A DNA stretch of 64,000 nucleotides from Copromyces sp. CBS 386.78 (lineage: Eukaryota; Ascomycota; Sordariomycetes; Sordariales; Sordariaceae): the NCBI GenBank assembly GCA_030685235.1, contig MU839087.1, forward strand, positions 62,001-126,000. Reading direction: 5' to 3'. Each line of letters opens with the position of its first letter. The first letter of the stretch is position 1. Shown here piece by piece: positions 23,791 through 33,250 of this stretch. The notes beneath the pieces are model-generated. The model searched no databases. It worked only from the letters and a program-made list of their open reading frames with translations, and was not told the DNA's origin. The position numbers and the translations under genes were made by a program.

Positions 23791-25107
23791 ATGGACCACG
23801 AACACTTTGGAGGTCGTACTGACGACGATCTCTTTGCCGACGATTTCGAGCCCGTAGCGCCTGAGGAGCAGGTTGCGACCATCTCCACGGAAACTGGAGC
23901 GCCCGTCCAAGACACGAACATCACGAGTCCTGCTACTACTGCCGTGGAACACTCTCAACCATCTGAGCCGGCGCCTGTCCAGAAGCCCGCCCCCGCGCCT
24001 CAAGCACCCAGAGGACTTGCCAACTCGCGTCACGCCCCTGCCAATCGTCCTGAGAAGCAGCCACGCAACAACAATCGTCACCCTAAAGCCAAAAACAGCC
24101 CCAGCAACAACAGCGCGACTCAGTCCCAACAACAGCAGTCAAGCTCCAACGCACCTCCCTCTGCCCCCAAAGAACTTCGCGAAAAAGAAGCCAAGGACAA
24201 GGAGGCTGGTCGCAACACGGCGAGCGTCTCGTCGGCAGCGAGAATCGGGTCCGGCGCGAATCCACGCACCAAGCTTACTGAGGACGAACTGGCAGCCAAG
24301 ATGGCCAAGATGCGCATTATGGCCGCCGAGAAAACTAAGCGTTTCGAACAAGCCCAGCGCGACGAAAATGAGCATGCTGCCGCCTACGCCAAGGGCATGG
24401 AAGAGGATAGGAAACGTCGTGCCGAACAAGCGGCCAAGAGGAAGGCTGCCGAGGAAGATCGCAAGAAGATGGAGGATGAACGGGAAAAGAACCGTGAGCG
24501 CAAGATGCGTGCCATGGGTGCTAAGGAGGGTGGTTCTTGGGATGAGGGTAAGGAGGAGCGCATGAGAGAGGAGGACCGAAGCGGCTACAGGGGTCATAGG
24601 GGAGTTGCAAACACAGCGTTTGCGCGAGACCTGGCTGACGGTAATGAGCAAGGAGATGGTTACCATGGTGGACGTCGTGGTGGAAGAGGGGGGTTCGGTG
24701 GCGGAAGAGGTCGTGGGGGAGGTGATGGCTATGGCGGCCGCTCCCTTTTCGAGCCGGACCCGGAGAATGAGTCTGCCGGCGGTCGGCGTTTCCATCAGAA
24801 CTCCCTAAACCGTGGCAGGGACTGGAAGGCGGGCGGCCCAGCCGCCCCTCGTGCTGAACGCGCCGGGCCTGGGTCTGATGCACCAAAGACTGACAAACCA
24901 AAGTTGACCCCCGACGAGTTTCCTGCGCTTCCCGGCAGCAAACCTACCGCACCGCAAGTCAGCACAAATGCCCCCCTATCCTTTGCTTCCTTGCCTCTTT
25001 CGTCTGCAGTGGGTAGGTGGGACGATGAGGTACAAGAAAGTATCTGGAAAAACGCGGCACAAGCAAAGGAGGCGGCGGACGCGCAGGCGAAGTCAGAGGA
25101 AAACTAG
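23791..25107 (+). CDS. RGG-box, coiled-coil nucleic-acid-binding protein
   Basis: A single exon of 438 residues. It starts MDHEHFGGRTDDDLFADDFEP and continues through a Pro/Gln/Asn-rich linker. A conserved charged coiled coil follows, from about residue 165 (KLTEDELAAKMAKMRIMAAEKTKRFEQAQRDE) to ERKMRAMGAKEGGSWDEGKEERMREEDRSGYRG near 265. Next are a Gly/Arg box (GGRRGGRGGFGGGRGRGGG, about 290-310), PDEFPALPGSKP, and the end RWDDEVQESIWKN. RGG boxes and the DEFPALP motif suggest an RNA-binding, translation-associated or nuclear protein; I do not recognise a named orthologue. Oddly, the reading frame continues past the TAG at 25105-25107 for another 251 codons (see the next feature). Confidence 0.8.
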   Translation: MDHEHFGGRTDDDLFADDFEPVAPEEQVATISTETGAPVQDTNITSPATTAVEHSQPSEPAPVQKPAPAPQAPRGLANSRHAPANRPEKQPRNNNRHPKAKNSPSNNSATQSQQQQSSSNAPPSAPKELREKEAKDKEAGRNTASVSSAARIGSGANPRTKLTEDELAAKMAKMRIMAAEKTKRFEQAQRDENEHAAAYAKGMEEDRKRRAEQAAKRKAAEEDRKKMEDEREKNRERKMRAMGAKEGGSWDEGKEERMREEDRSGYRGHRGVANTAFARDLADGNEQGDGYHGGRRGGRGGFGGGRGRGGGDGYGGRSLFEPDPENESAGGRRFHQNSLNRGRDWKAGGPAAPRAERAGPGSDAPKTDKPKLTPDEFPALPGSKPTAPQVSTNAPLSFASLPLSSAVGRWDDEVQESIWKNAAQAKEAADAQAKSEEN

Positions 25108-26056
25108 AAACCTTCCTATGCGCAGCCAACCTTTGCTTCAACCATTTGCTCCAATCTCGATATCTCCAAGAATGAGTCCCAGCAAACTCCAGGAGCGACG
25201 ACTGATATTACTCCAGCGCCAGACCAGTTACCGGCTGGCCTTCAATCCTTCAAACCATCGAAGGAGGAGGTACAAGGAGGACTCGTGCAAGATGAAAGAG
25301 AACCCAGGAAGATACAAGAGGATTTTGCAAAGAGGACAAGAGAAGAACGTGATGTCACTTCAGCTACAAATCAGGCAGTCCCTGCCCGTCAAATTCTCAA
25401 AAGAGAAATGCCAGATGCCACTCCAACGCCGCGCCGGTTACCAACCGCCCTTCAGTTTCTTGAACAGTCGAGGGCAGAGGAGGAGTCACAAAGAGAACTT
25501 GAGGAATTTCATGGGGACCTCGAGAATATACAACAGGAAATCGCGGAGAGGCCAATGGAAGAACAAGTGAGCCACGCACTGTCCGGTCGTTTGCCGTTTA
25601 CAGAACGCAATAAAACATTGATGGACACTGAACATCAGAGAAGGGAGCACCGTGAAAATAGACGATCCGCTCGCCAATATGGGAACCAGGAAGACATTGA
25701 GAAGTGGGTATCGGAATCGGATATTACCAAAATGCGCCAGTGGACGGGTCCCAACATGCATTCCGATGCATACAATGCGACACCAGATGAGCACCTTGTC
25801 GTTGACAGCGGCGCAGAGAATGTTCCTCGCCAATATGGGAACCACGGAGGCATATCAAACTAGGTGGCAGAATCCGGTGATACCCAAGTGCGCCAGTGGA
25901 CGGATTCCAACAGGCATGTGGATGGGGCAAACGCGACATCAGCTGAGTAGGTCGACGATGGTGGGGAGGCAGTGAATGTTCCTCACCCAAGGGTGATGGG
26001 TCCATTTGTATGGACGGATCCTGAGATCCAAGCACGACTTGGACGTAGAGGATAGA
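25108..26056 (+). pseudogene. In-frame continuation of the RGG-protein frame with internal repeats and TAG stops
   Basis: After the TAG ending the upstream gene, the same frame stays open to the next TAG at 25861-25863, then to TAGs at 25948 and 26054. It encodes a charged, Gln/Glu-rich protein. Internal repeats keep the frame: a copy around CTCCAGCGCC at 25211 recurs at 25421 (210 bases, 70 codons), and TCGCCAATATGGGAACCA at 25671 recurs at 25827 (156 bases, 52 codons). The later copies carry the stops. Every interrupting stop is TAG. Either it is a decaying 3' half of a once longer gene, or it is joined to the upstream gene by readthrough or by an alternative 96-nt intron (GT at 25030, AG at 25125) that would remove the first stop in frame. 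Confidence 0.55.
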
Positions 26057-26534
26057 AGCGAGGTGTTTTGTTTCCATGTTTGGCGGGTTGGAGGACTTTT
26101 ATCATACGGGCCGTATCCTATAGACGACAGATATTATGAAAAGCGAATTGACGAATTGATACCACAAGCAATTGAATTGGGACTTCTAGCGTCCCGCACT
26201 GAAGATGATTCCCGAACTGTACCGCTTCAATAAAAGTGTAATCGCTGGTATCATCTATTCTATACCCATGTCCTATTCTCTCATGATATAACAGGCTGTT
26301 TTCGAGATGCCCTGGACGGTATGAAAACAAAGACCATGCCGGGAGAAGTGCCGAGTTCCTCGCAATCCCAAGCTCGAATAATGTAAACCGCCCCCAACGC
26401 CTTTTCAATGCACATACGACCGCCAGAGTTTGGATCGTTTCCGTCTCCTTCTTTGACGCGCTCCCAACCGGCCAGTTTTTCTGTTGAGCGTCAACTGACT
26501 GTTTCTTCGTTTGGCCACCAGCAGCTCAGTCATC
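26057..26534. other. Intergenic, 3' region of LUC7
   Basis: No gene recognised between the decaying repeat region and the end of LUC7. Confidence 0.45.
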
Positions 26535-27476
26535 CTACCAGCCGCCACGTCTAGGACCACGACCACGATAACCACCGCCACCACTCCTAGGTCCACGGCC
26601 TCTACCCCAATCATCATGTCGTCCACCAGGACCCGTCGGCACACCTCCCATATCATCATCCCCACCACCACCACCACCGCCCATGCCACCCATCGGCCTC
26701 TGACGTCCGCGCATCTCCTTGGGGAACGCATCGTACGTCTTCCGCATCTGAGCATAACCAAGATGCATCTTGCCAAAGAAATGATCCGCCAATCTCCGAT
26801 CATTGTCCAACCTCGACAAGTACGCCCCGCAAACATCGCACACCTGCAGCTTCTGATGACCGCTGGGGCCACTCGTATCGCTCAGCGCCTTCAGCTCCCT
26901 CTCCTTCTCGCCCTTCTGCGCCTGCGCCTGTCTTACGCGGAAAAGCTCATCATACGCCCTGCCCACCTCGCCCAGCTCGCCCAAGATCTCCACCTCCAAC
27001 AGACCCGTCGCAATCGTGGTGCCCAAGTCCGAGATCGCCTTCAGCAACACATTCGTCTGTCTAATCTCATCAGGCGTCTTCTCTAGGCGGCGCTGCGCTG
27101 CGTCGATCCGTCGGTTGCACTCGTCAATGTACTTTTGCAGGTCGCGCATGTAGTCGTAGTCGAACCCGTATTTCTTCTTGTCCTGGTCGGGGAGCGATTC
27201 GTACTCGGCTTTTAGGGCCTCCAAGTGCACGCGGGAACAGGGGCCCAGGTCTTGCTTGGTGTTGGTGAAGAGGTCGTGCGGGCAGGTGCCGACTAGGTAG
27301 GAGCGGCAGACTTTGGGGTCTGTCAGGGAGAGTTGGGCGGAACGGGAGGAGATGCCGCCGCCCATTAGCTGCTCTGAGACGGTAAGGTAAAAGTCAGTGG
27401 GAGACATAATAGTAGTGAAGGGGAGAGATGGGTGGGTGCAAGACTTACCGAGCAGCTTTCTCTGTTCGGCCGCCAT
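26535..27476 (-). CDS. luc7: U1 snRNP protein Luc7
   Basis: Two exons (27476-27449 and 27373-26535) give 288 residues. Luc7 is a U1 snRNP component that helps recognise 5' splice sites in the nucleus. The N-terminus MAAEQRKLLEQLMG is restored across the splice. The first zinc finger is C3H type: VCRSYLVGTCPHDLF...LGPCSRVH (about residues 30-60). A long helical segment follows (DYDYMRDLQKYIDECNRRIDAAQRRLEKTP), then the second, C2H2 finger VCDVCGAYLSRLDND...HFFGKMHLGY (about 190-220). The C-terminus is a Gly/Arg tail. Length and order match yeast Luc7 and human LUC7L. It shares a 551-bp divergent promoter with GPI16. Confidence 0.95.
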   Translation of the reverse strand: MAAEQRKLLGKSCTHPSLPFTTIMSPTDFYLTVSEQLMGGGISSRSAQLSLTDPKVCRSYLVGTCPHDLFTNTKQDLGPCSRVHLEALKAEYESLPDQDKKKYGFDYDYMRDLQKYIDECNRRIDAAQRRLEKTPDEIRQTNVLLKAISDLGTTIATGLLEVEILGELGEVGRAYDELFRVRQAQAQKGEKERELKALSDTSGPSGHQKLQVCDVCGAYLSRLDNDRRLADHFFGKMHLGYAQMRKTYDAFPKEMRGRQRPMGGMGGGGGGGDDDMGGVPTGPGGRHDDWGRGRGPRSGGGGYRGRGPRRGGW

Positions 27477-28027
27477 TGTTGGTGTTGTTGTGGTTGTTGT
27501 TGTTGATGATTATTATTCACGGCCTCGTGGTTTTGGATTTGTTTTCGAGTTCGATTTAACGAAAAACGCGACGGTTGGTGTTTCGTAAATGGGTGTTCGC
27601 GGTTGATGATGTTTTTGTTGTTTGGGAAATATTCCCAAGACTTTGGAAGTCGACTGCAAGGCGCAAAAGTCAGCCGCGCTGCTTCGCTGGATGGAACCCG
27701 ATCGCAGAAGCTGGGGAAGTGGACCCACTTTCACGTTCCCTTGTCGCCGCTATGATCCCTGTTCATCCACTGGAAATGTGCTGTCATCAACAATTTGCTT
27801 GGTCTTGTCCCGCTGTGACAGGGCGCGGCAGGCACTCCTCCAGCACCTTAGCAACGGGGGGCCTAACAGCAACCCTACGGCAACATCACAACCCGGACTG
27901 TCACCTTCCATCACATCCTCCCGTCGCCTCTTCTCCCGGAAATTGTTTTTCTTTCTTGCATTTTGTGGTAGAAATACAAATAAAGCAAATGGATAGACAA
28001 CGGCGATAGACAGTACTGTCCAATACA
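27477..28027. promoter_or_regulatory. Divergent promoter of LUC7 and GPI16
   Basis: This 551-bp stretch separates two head-to-head start codons. Beside LUC7 it has GTTGTTGTTG repeats, which read as a CAACAAC leader. No further site is claimed. Confidence 0.55.
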
Positions 28028-30047
28028 ATGCGTCGATTCTTTCCTTCGTTCTTACTCTCCTTACTTTCTTTTCTTTGCTTTTCGCCCTACGCTGCCATTG
28101 CGAATGCCTCCTTGGCCGCCGACTCCATTTCCACCTCTATTTCCGACTCTCGATCCGACTACCATGAACAGCTAATACTGCGTCCGCTACCATTGTCCGC
28201 TCTGCTCGCCAGCTTCAACTTCCGCTCCAACACCTCGCTCTCTGCCTTCGAGGCGCACAACTTCCGTTTCTTCCCCCGATCGCTGGGCCAGATTCTCCAG
28301 CATGCCGGCACGCGCGAGTTGCACTTGAGGTTTAGTCTGGGAAGATGGGATGCCGAGAGCTGGGGCGCAAGGCCGTGGAATGGCGCGCGCGAGGGTGGAA
28401 CAGGCGTTGAGATGTGGGCGTGGCTGGAGGCAGAGACAGACGAGGAGTATGTTCCATCACCAATACCACGGACAGCGAACTTTGCCAGAGACTAACTGTA
28501 GAAACCATGTAGGGCCGATCACAAATGGCTGACACTTACCAACGCGCTGTCTGGCCTCTTCTGCGCCTCCCTCAACTTCATCGACAGCACCCGAACCACC
28601 CGTCCCGTCATGTCCTTCCAGCCCGAAGGCAACCACATCGATGCGAAGGCGACGAACACGCACCTGCTATACGGAGTGCTGCCCCACGAAGTTGTTTGTA
28701 CCGAGAACTTGACACCCTTCCTGAAGCTTCTTCCATGCAAGGGCAAGGCCGGTATCGCGTCGCTGCTTGATGGACATAAGCTCTTCGACTCCTCATGGCA
28801 GACTATGGCCATTGATATCCGACCTGTGTGCCCGGAGGACGGCGAGTGCGTGTTGCAGATCGAGCAGAGCATTGATATGGTCTTGGATATTGATCGATCC
28901 AAGAGACCCAGGGGTATGTTGTTTAATGTTCGAACACCATGGCTATGGACTGCAACCAACTGACGAAACCGGCTCAGATAACCCAATTCCCAGGCCACCT
29001 CCTGCTCACGACATGAAGTGCAATACCTCGAAGCCGTACCACGCCCACGATACTTGCTTCCCTACCGATTCTGCCGCCAACCAAGATTGGTCGCTATCCC
29101 AAATCTTCGGCAGACCCATCAAGGGAACCTGCCCTCTGACCGACCCTACTGTGTCCCCCGTCTGCATCCAAGTTCCCGATTCGCGCATCGTCTTCGCCTC
29201 CGAGGGCGCTATCGAGAAGAAGAGCCCCGATCAGACCTCACGCTGCTTTGACTTCCCCGCTGAGAATGACTTTGAGGTTTTCCTCCCCGCCCCCGAGACC
29301 CAGGACGGATCAGTAGTAGTCGATCAACACCTCGTCAAGCCCGAAACGCCCCTCCTCTACGCCGAACGCAGTTTCACCGGCCACGGCCAAGAGCGCGGCG
29401 GCGTGCAGACCATCCTCCGCAACCCCAGTCCGGACCAGGAAGTCGAGTTCATCTACATGGAATCCCTTCCCTGGTTCATGCGCATCTATCTGCACACCAT
29501 CTCGGCCCGTGTCGACGGACAGCCCGGCAAGGCCGACTCTTTGATCCAGGAAGTCTATTACCGCCCCGCCGTCGACCGCGCGCGCGGAACTCAGCTCGAA
29601 GTCCGCATGATCGTCCCGCCCGCTTCAACCGTCTTTCTTACGTACGACTTTGAGAAGTCTATTCTCAGGTACACCGAGTACCCGCCAGACGCGAATCGCG
29701 GATTTGATGTGGCTGCTGCTGTTATTACTATTTTGAACAGGGATAAGAGCGTTGGTAACTCGAGATTCGCGGCGTATAACCTAAGGACGACGACTTTGCT
29801 TTGCAATCTCCCGACGCCCGATTTCAGCATGCCGTATAATGTCATCATCTTTACGTCGACGGCTATCGCCCTGGCGTTTGGCGGCATGTTTAATATTCTC
29901 GTCAGGAGATTCGTGGCGGCGAATGAGGGCCCGGAGAACGGGTTGAAGAAGGGGGTGAATAGGTTGAAGGCGAAGCTGGCTGCCATGTTCAAGAAAGGGG
30001 GGAGTGCTCCTGTTGTCATGGTGGCTGGGGAGAAGAAGATGGAGTAA
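28028..30047 (+). CDS. gpi16: GPI transamidase subunit Gpi16 (PIG-T)
   Basis: Three exons (28028-28446, 28513-28913, 28978-30047) give 629 residues, near the usual length. Gpi16 is a core subunit of the ER-membrane GPI transamidase, which attaches GPI anchors to proteins; it is disulfide-linked to Gpi8. Visible are an N-terminal signal peptide (FFPSFLLSLLSFLCF), HEQLILRPLPLSALLASFNF, the FFPRSLGQIL tract, ELHLRFSLGRWD, LTNALSGLFCASLNFID, and GVLPHEVVCTENLTPFLKLLPCKGKAGIASLLD. A single membrane segment lies near residues 560-582 (VIIFTSTAIALAFGGMFNIL), followed by a short basic cytosolic tail. Lumenal cysteines are conserved in place. The gene ends only about 105 bases from the convergent monooxygenase gene. 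Confidence 0.95.
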
Positions 30048-30153
30048 AGTAAAACTGTAACTGTTTGTGTATAAGCACTCAATGCCTGCTCTGGGTTATG
30101 TCATAGGAATAAACTTATAAGAACCACTTCCACCCTCCGAACTCGCACTACCT

Positions 30154-32336
30154 CTACTGCCTCTCAAACCCAGGAAAGAACCCCCTCGGCACCTCCCACC
30201 CGGCATCAACCTCCTCCTTCATCACCCGCACCGTCCTCTCCACCACATCCGGCCCGTACTCGAATTCAACTATTTCTTTCATATGTTCTAGATTCTTTCG
30301 TTAGCACACTCGCCCCCCTTTACTTCCCTGACTCCTACTCCCTCAGACTCATGAAGCGGAAAATACCTACTGGGCACTCCACCCACCCATCCCTCCTCCT
30401 TTAAATATCCTTCCAGTTCCGCCGGTGCCTCCTCGTCGAAACCGGCGTTACTCATCACCTGGATGGCCGAGGCCCGGTTGCGCCGGATTTTTTCGTAGAG
30501 GTTTAATCGGTGCTCGAGTTCCTCGGGGGCAGAGATGCTGGATAGATCTCCTAGACAGAGGCCGAGGGCGAGACCATCTTCTATGGCTTGGGCGGCTCCT
30601 TGGCCGTGGTCTGTTATTTCTCTTAGTACTACATAACTACATACGGGGGCAGTACGAGAGAGAGGAAGGAGTTGGAATAGGAACCGAAAAGAACTGACGA
30701 GGTAACATGGGATGAGCCGCATCTCCCACCAGAACCAAGCGGTCCTTGTGCCATGTCGGGATGGGAGGGCGGTAGAGGAGCGGCCAGCGTTTGAGGTCTG
30801 TTGCTTTGCTTTTTTTTTTTTTTTCATTGACAAAGCGGTTAGTTAACATTACCTGATTGTGGAAGACGAGTGGGTATGGGCCTGGGAACCACATATTCTT
30901 GAGTGGCATGGGATAGTGAAAGACTTACTTGATCACGGCTAGGATGTCGGGGTGGAAGTCGGAGAGCTTGGAGAGGACTTCGGACTTGGAGACGGGGGCG
31001 TGCCAGTCTTGCGTCAGGGGAGTTTGTTGAATGTTAGTGACTGACTGACTACTGACTGGCTAGCAAAAGGCTTTGTTTGGGATGGGATGGGGTGGGTGGA
31101 CGAGTGTCTAGAGGTAGGTGCTGACCTTCTCGTTTGGCGGTGTTGATTTCGTCTCGGAGCATGACTACGAAGTTGATGATTTCACCACTGCTCACTCTCT
31201 CTCTCTCATCAGCTTTCTTTTCGAATACGTCGAATATTTCTTCACTCCAGCTCCCCCTTTTTATTGCCCCCATGGTAGCGCACACTCACAACAAAAAGAA
31301 CAAAGGAAACCAAGTACTACTCACCCGCGGCACCGATAAGCAATCAATCTCTTCCTCCCCTTCACATCTGGCCACAGTCGACAGACCTTCGCCTCCATTT
31401 TGTCAGAATCCAAGAAGAACTTTGTTTCTGGATCACTGGCAATCTCCGCCGTCGGAATCAGGAACCGGTAGCAAGTGTTCAGCTTCGGATCTGGCAACAT
31501 CCGTGGCTGGTTCGGGTGTCCGAGGACGTACTCGGGTGCGCGGGAGTGCACACCGTCGGCGGCGATGATGAGGTCTGCGGTTAGGGTGTGGCCGGTGGAG
31601 AGGGTTAGGGAGAGGGTTGAGGGGTTCTGGGAGTGGCATGGTTGTTAGCAATTCTCTTGTCTCGTTTTCGCCGTGACAATAGTCCTCAGGCAGTCATCTC
31701 TGTTCAATACCTATCTTGAGGAAACGGAAAAGGTCTTTTGGTGTTGACGGTGGAAGTGGAAGTACTTACATATGCAATAACCTCCTTCCCACCCTCAATT
31801 CTCACCCACCCCTTTCTTCCTTTGCTCTTCCCATTCACCCCCTTACCCTCTTCATCCCCCTCCACCCACTCCCCATTTGTCCCCGCATCCTTCTCCCCGT
31901 TCTCCTTCTCATTACTCTCCAAAACCAACCCCAACAACCCCCCATGTAAATCAACCCGATGCGCATACCACAACGCCCCGCCCTCCCACATCTCTTCATT
32001 CCTACTATGATCCAACCCTTCCCCAACTTGTTCCATAGTCTGTGGATTCACGACCAATACCCCTTCGCTCTTCACAAACTTTTGTTTCAGCGGGTCTAAG
32101 CCCCATCCGCGGCCCGGAGATGGGTGGCAGAGAAAACGGGAAATGTTGGGGGGCACGTTAATTGCTGCGCCAATCTCATGAGATGATGAGGTGGGAGAGG
32201 GGTTGAGAGACTTGGATGAATGGCGGTAATGGGAGGATCGCTCGAGGATGGTTATCCGGTGGGAAGGGTTCGCGCGGCGGAGAGACAAAGCGGTTGAGAG
32301 GCCGGAGAGGCCGGCGCCTGTTATTAGGATGTCCAT
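30154..32336 (-). CDS. FAD-dependent monooxygenase (salicylate hydroxylase-like)
   Basis: Eight exons join in phase: 32336-31770, 31626-31325, 31187-31126, 31007-30929, 30881-30853, 30797-30699, 30610-30371, 30287-30154; 503 residues. Class A flavoprotein monooxygenases hydroxylate aromatic rings using NAD(P)H. Motifs: the dinucleotide-binding GAGLSGL at the N-terminus, the second FAD/NADPH motif around [11 protein letters not shown], and the GD motif [26 protein letters not shown], restored only when exons 6 and 7 are joined. [18 protein letters not shown] before it is typical of fungal salicylate-hydroxylase-like enzymes. There is no signal peptide. A Glu/Gly/Lys-rich insert ([16 protein letters not shown]) is unusual. 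Exon 5 has only 29 bases and the intron before it only 47. Substrate unknown. Confidence 0.87.
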
Positions 32337-33250
32337 TTTTTTCGGAAAAAGTGAGCCGGCTGTTGGAAGTCCGCTTAGGTGGTATGTGTTGACAAGGCTC
32401 GATAACCGAAGGTGGTTTTGGGTTGTAGGTAGTCGAGAAGTACGTAGGACAAAGACGATAGAGGAAGATGGAAAGTAAGGATGAGTGCTAGATAGGACTA
32501 CATATAAGTATGCAAAATAAGCGTGCCCTGACACACGGTGGAAAAGCTGAAAGGAAGGTGCCAGCCATTGATTGATATAGATTGGGAACGCATGATAGAC
32601 GGGCAGATACCGAGCTGCACTGCAGTGTCACCTCGCGGATAAGTGGAAGGGTTCTGGACCGAGCCGAAGAAGGGCCGGGTACCATAATTTTTTGGAGGTA
32701 CCACCGACCTTTGAACGACTGACTGTTTGTGTATCTTCAAAATGATTTGCTGAATGAGGATTTCATGGTGTTGGTAGTACCTATTTTAATTGAAGGTGGT
32801 TTGTCGTGCCTGCCGGTGTATCTCCTCGATGCTTCACCACCCTATGCCTTCCATGACCAGTACTTACCAGCCCAGAGGAGAGAACTTTGCAGCTGTCCGT
32901 ATCTGTAACACAGGTAGGTATTGCGAAGGGTAGCACCGCAGGTATAACTAAGTAGGTACCACTGATCAAAGGATCATAAACTGATATCAAAGCCAACCAC
33001 TTTCTCGACATGGTACGGCCTATCAGATCAACTTTCAAATGAAAAGTACGATAACATAACACGTCTATAACCACACTCCATCATCTGACAATTATCAAAA
33101 ACACACAACGGGATATCAATTCATAGAGCTTTTAGTCCAAGTCCCCCACGAACCCTACTTTTTGGTTAGACAACCAACGCCCCTCCCGCAAGTCCGGCAG
33201 GTCCCGCAGGTCCAGCACGTCTTTCACAGTTTCGCATCACAACCTACCCT
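32337..33250. other. Monooxygenase promoter and CysRS 3' region
   Basis: No gene recognised. GGTACC/TAGGTAC-like short repeats occur near 32690, 32910 and 32950. Confidence 0.45.
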
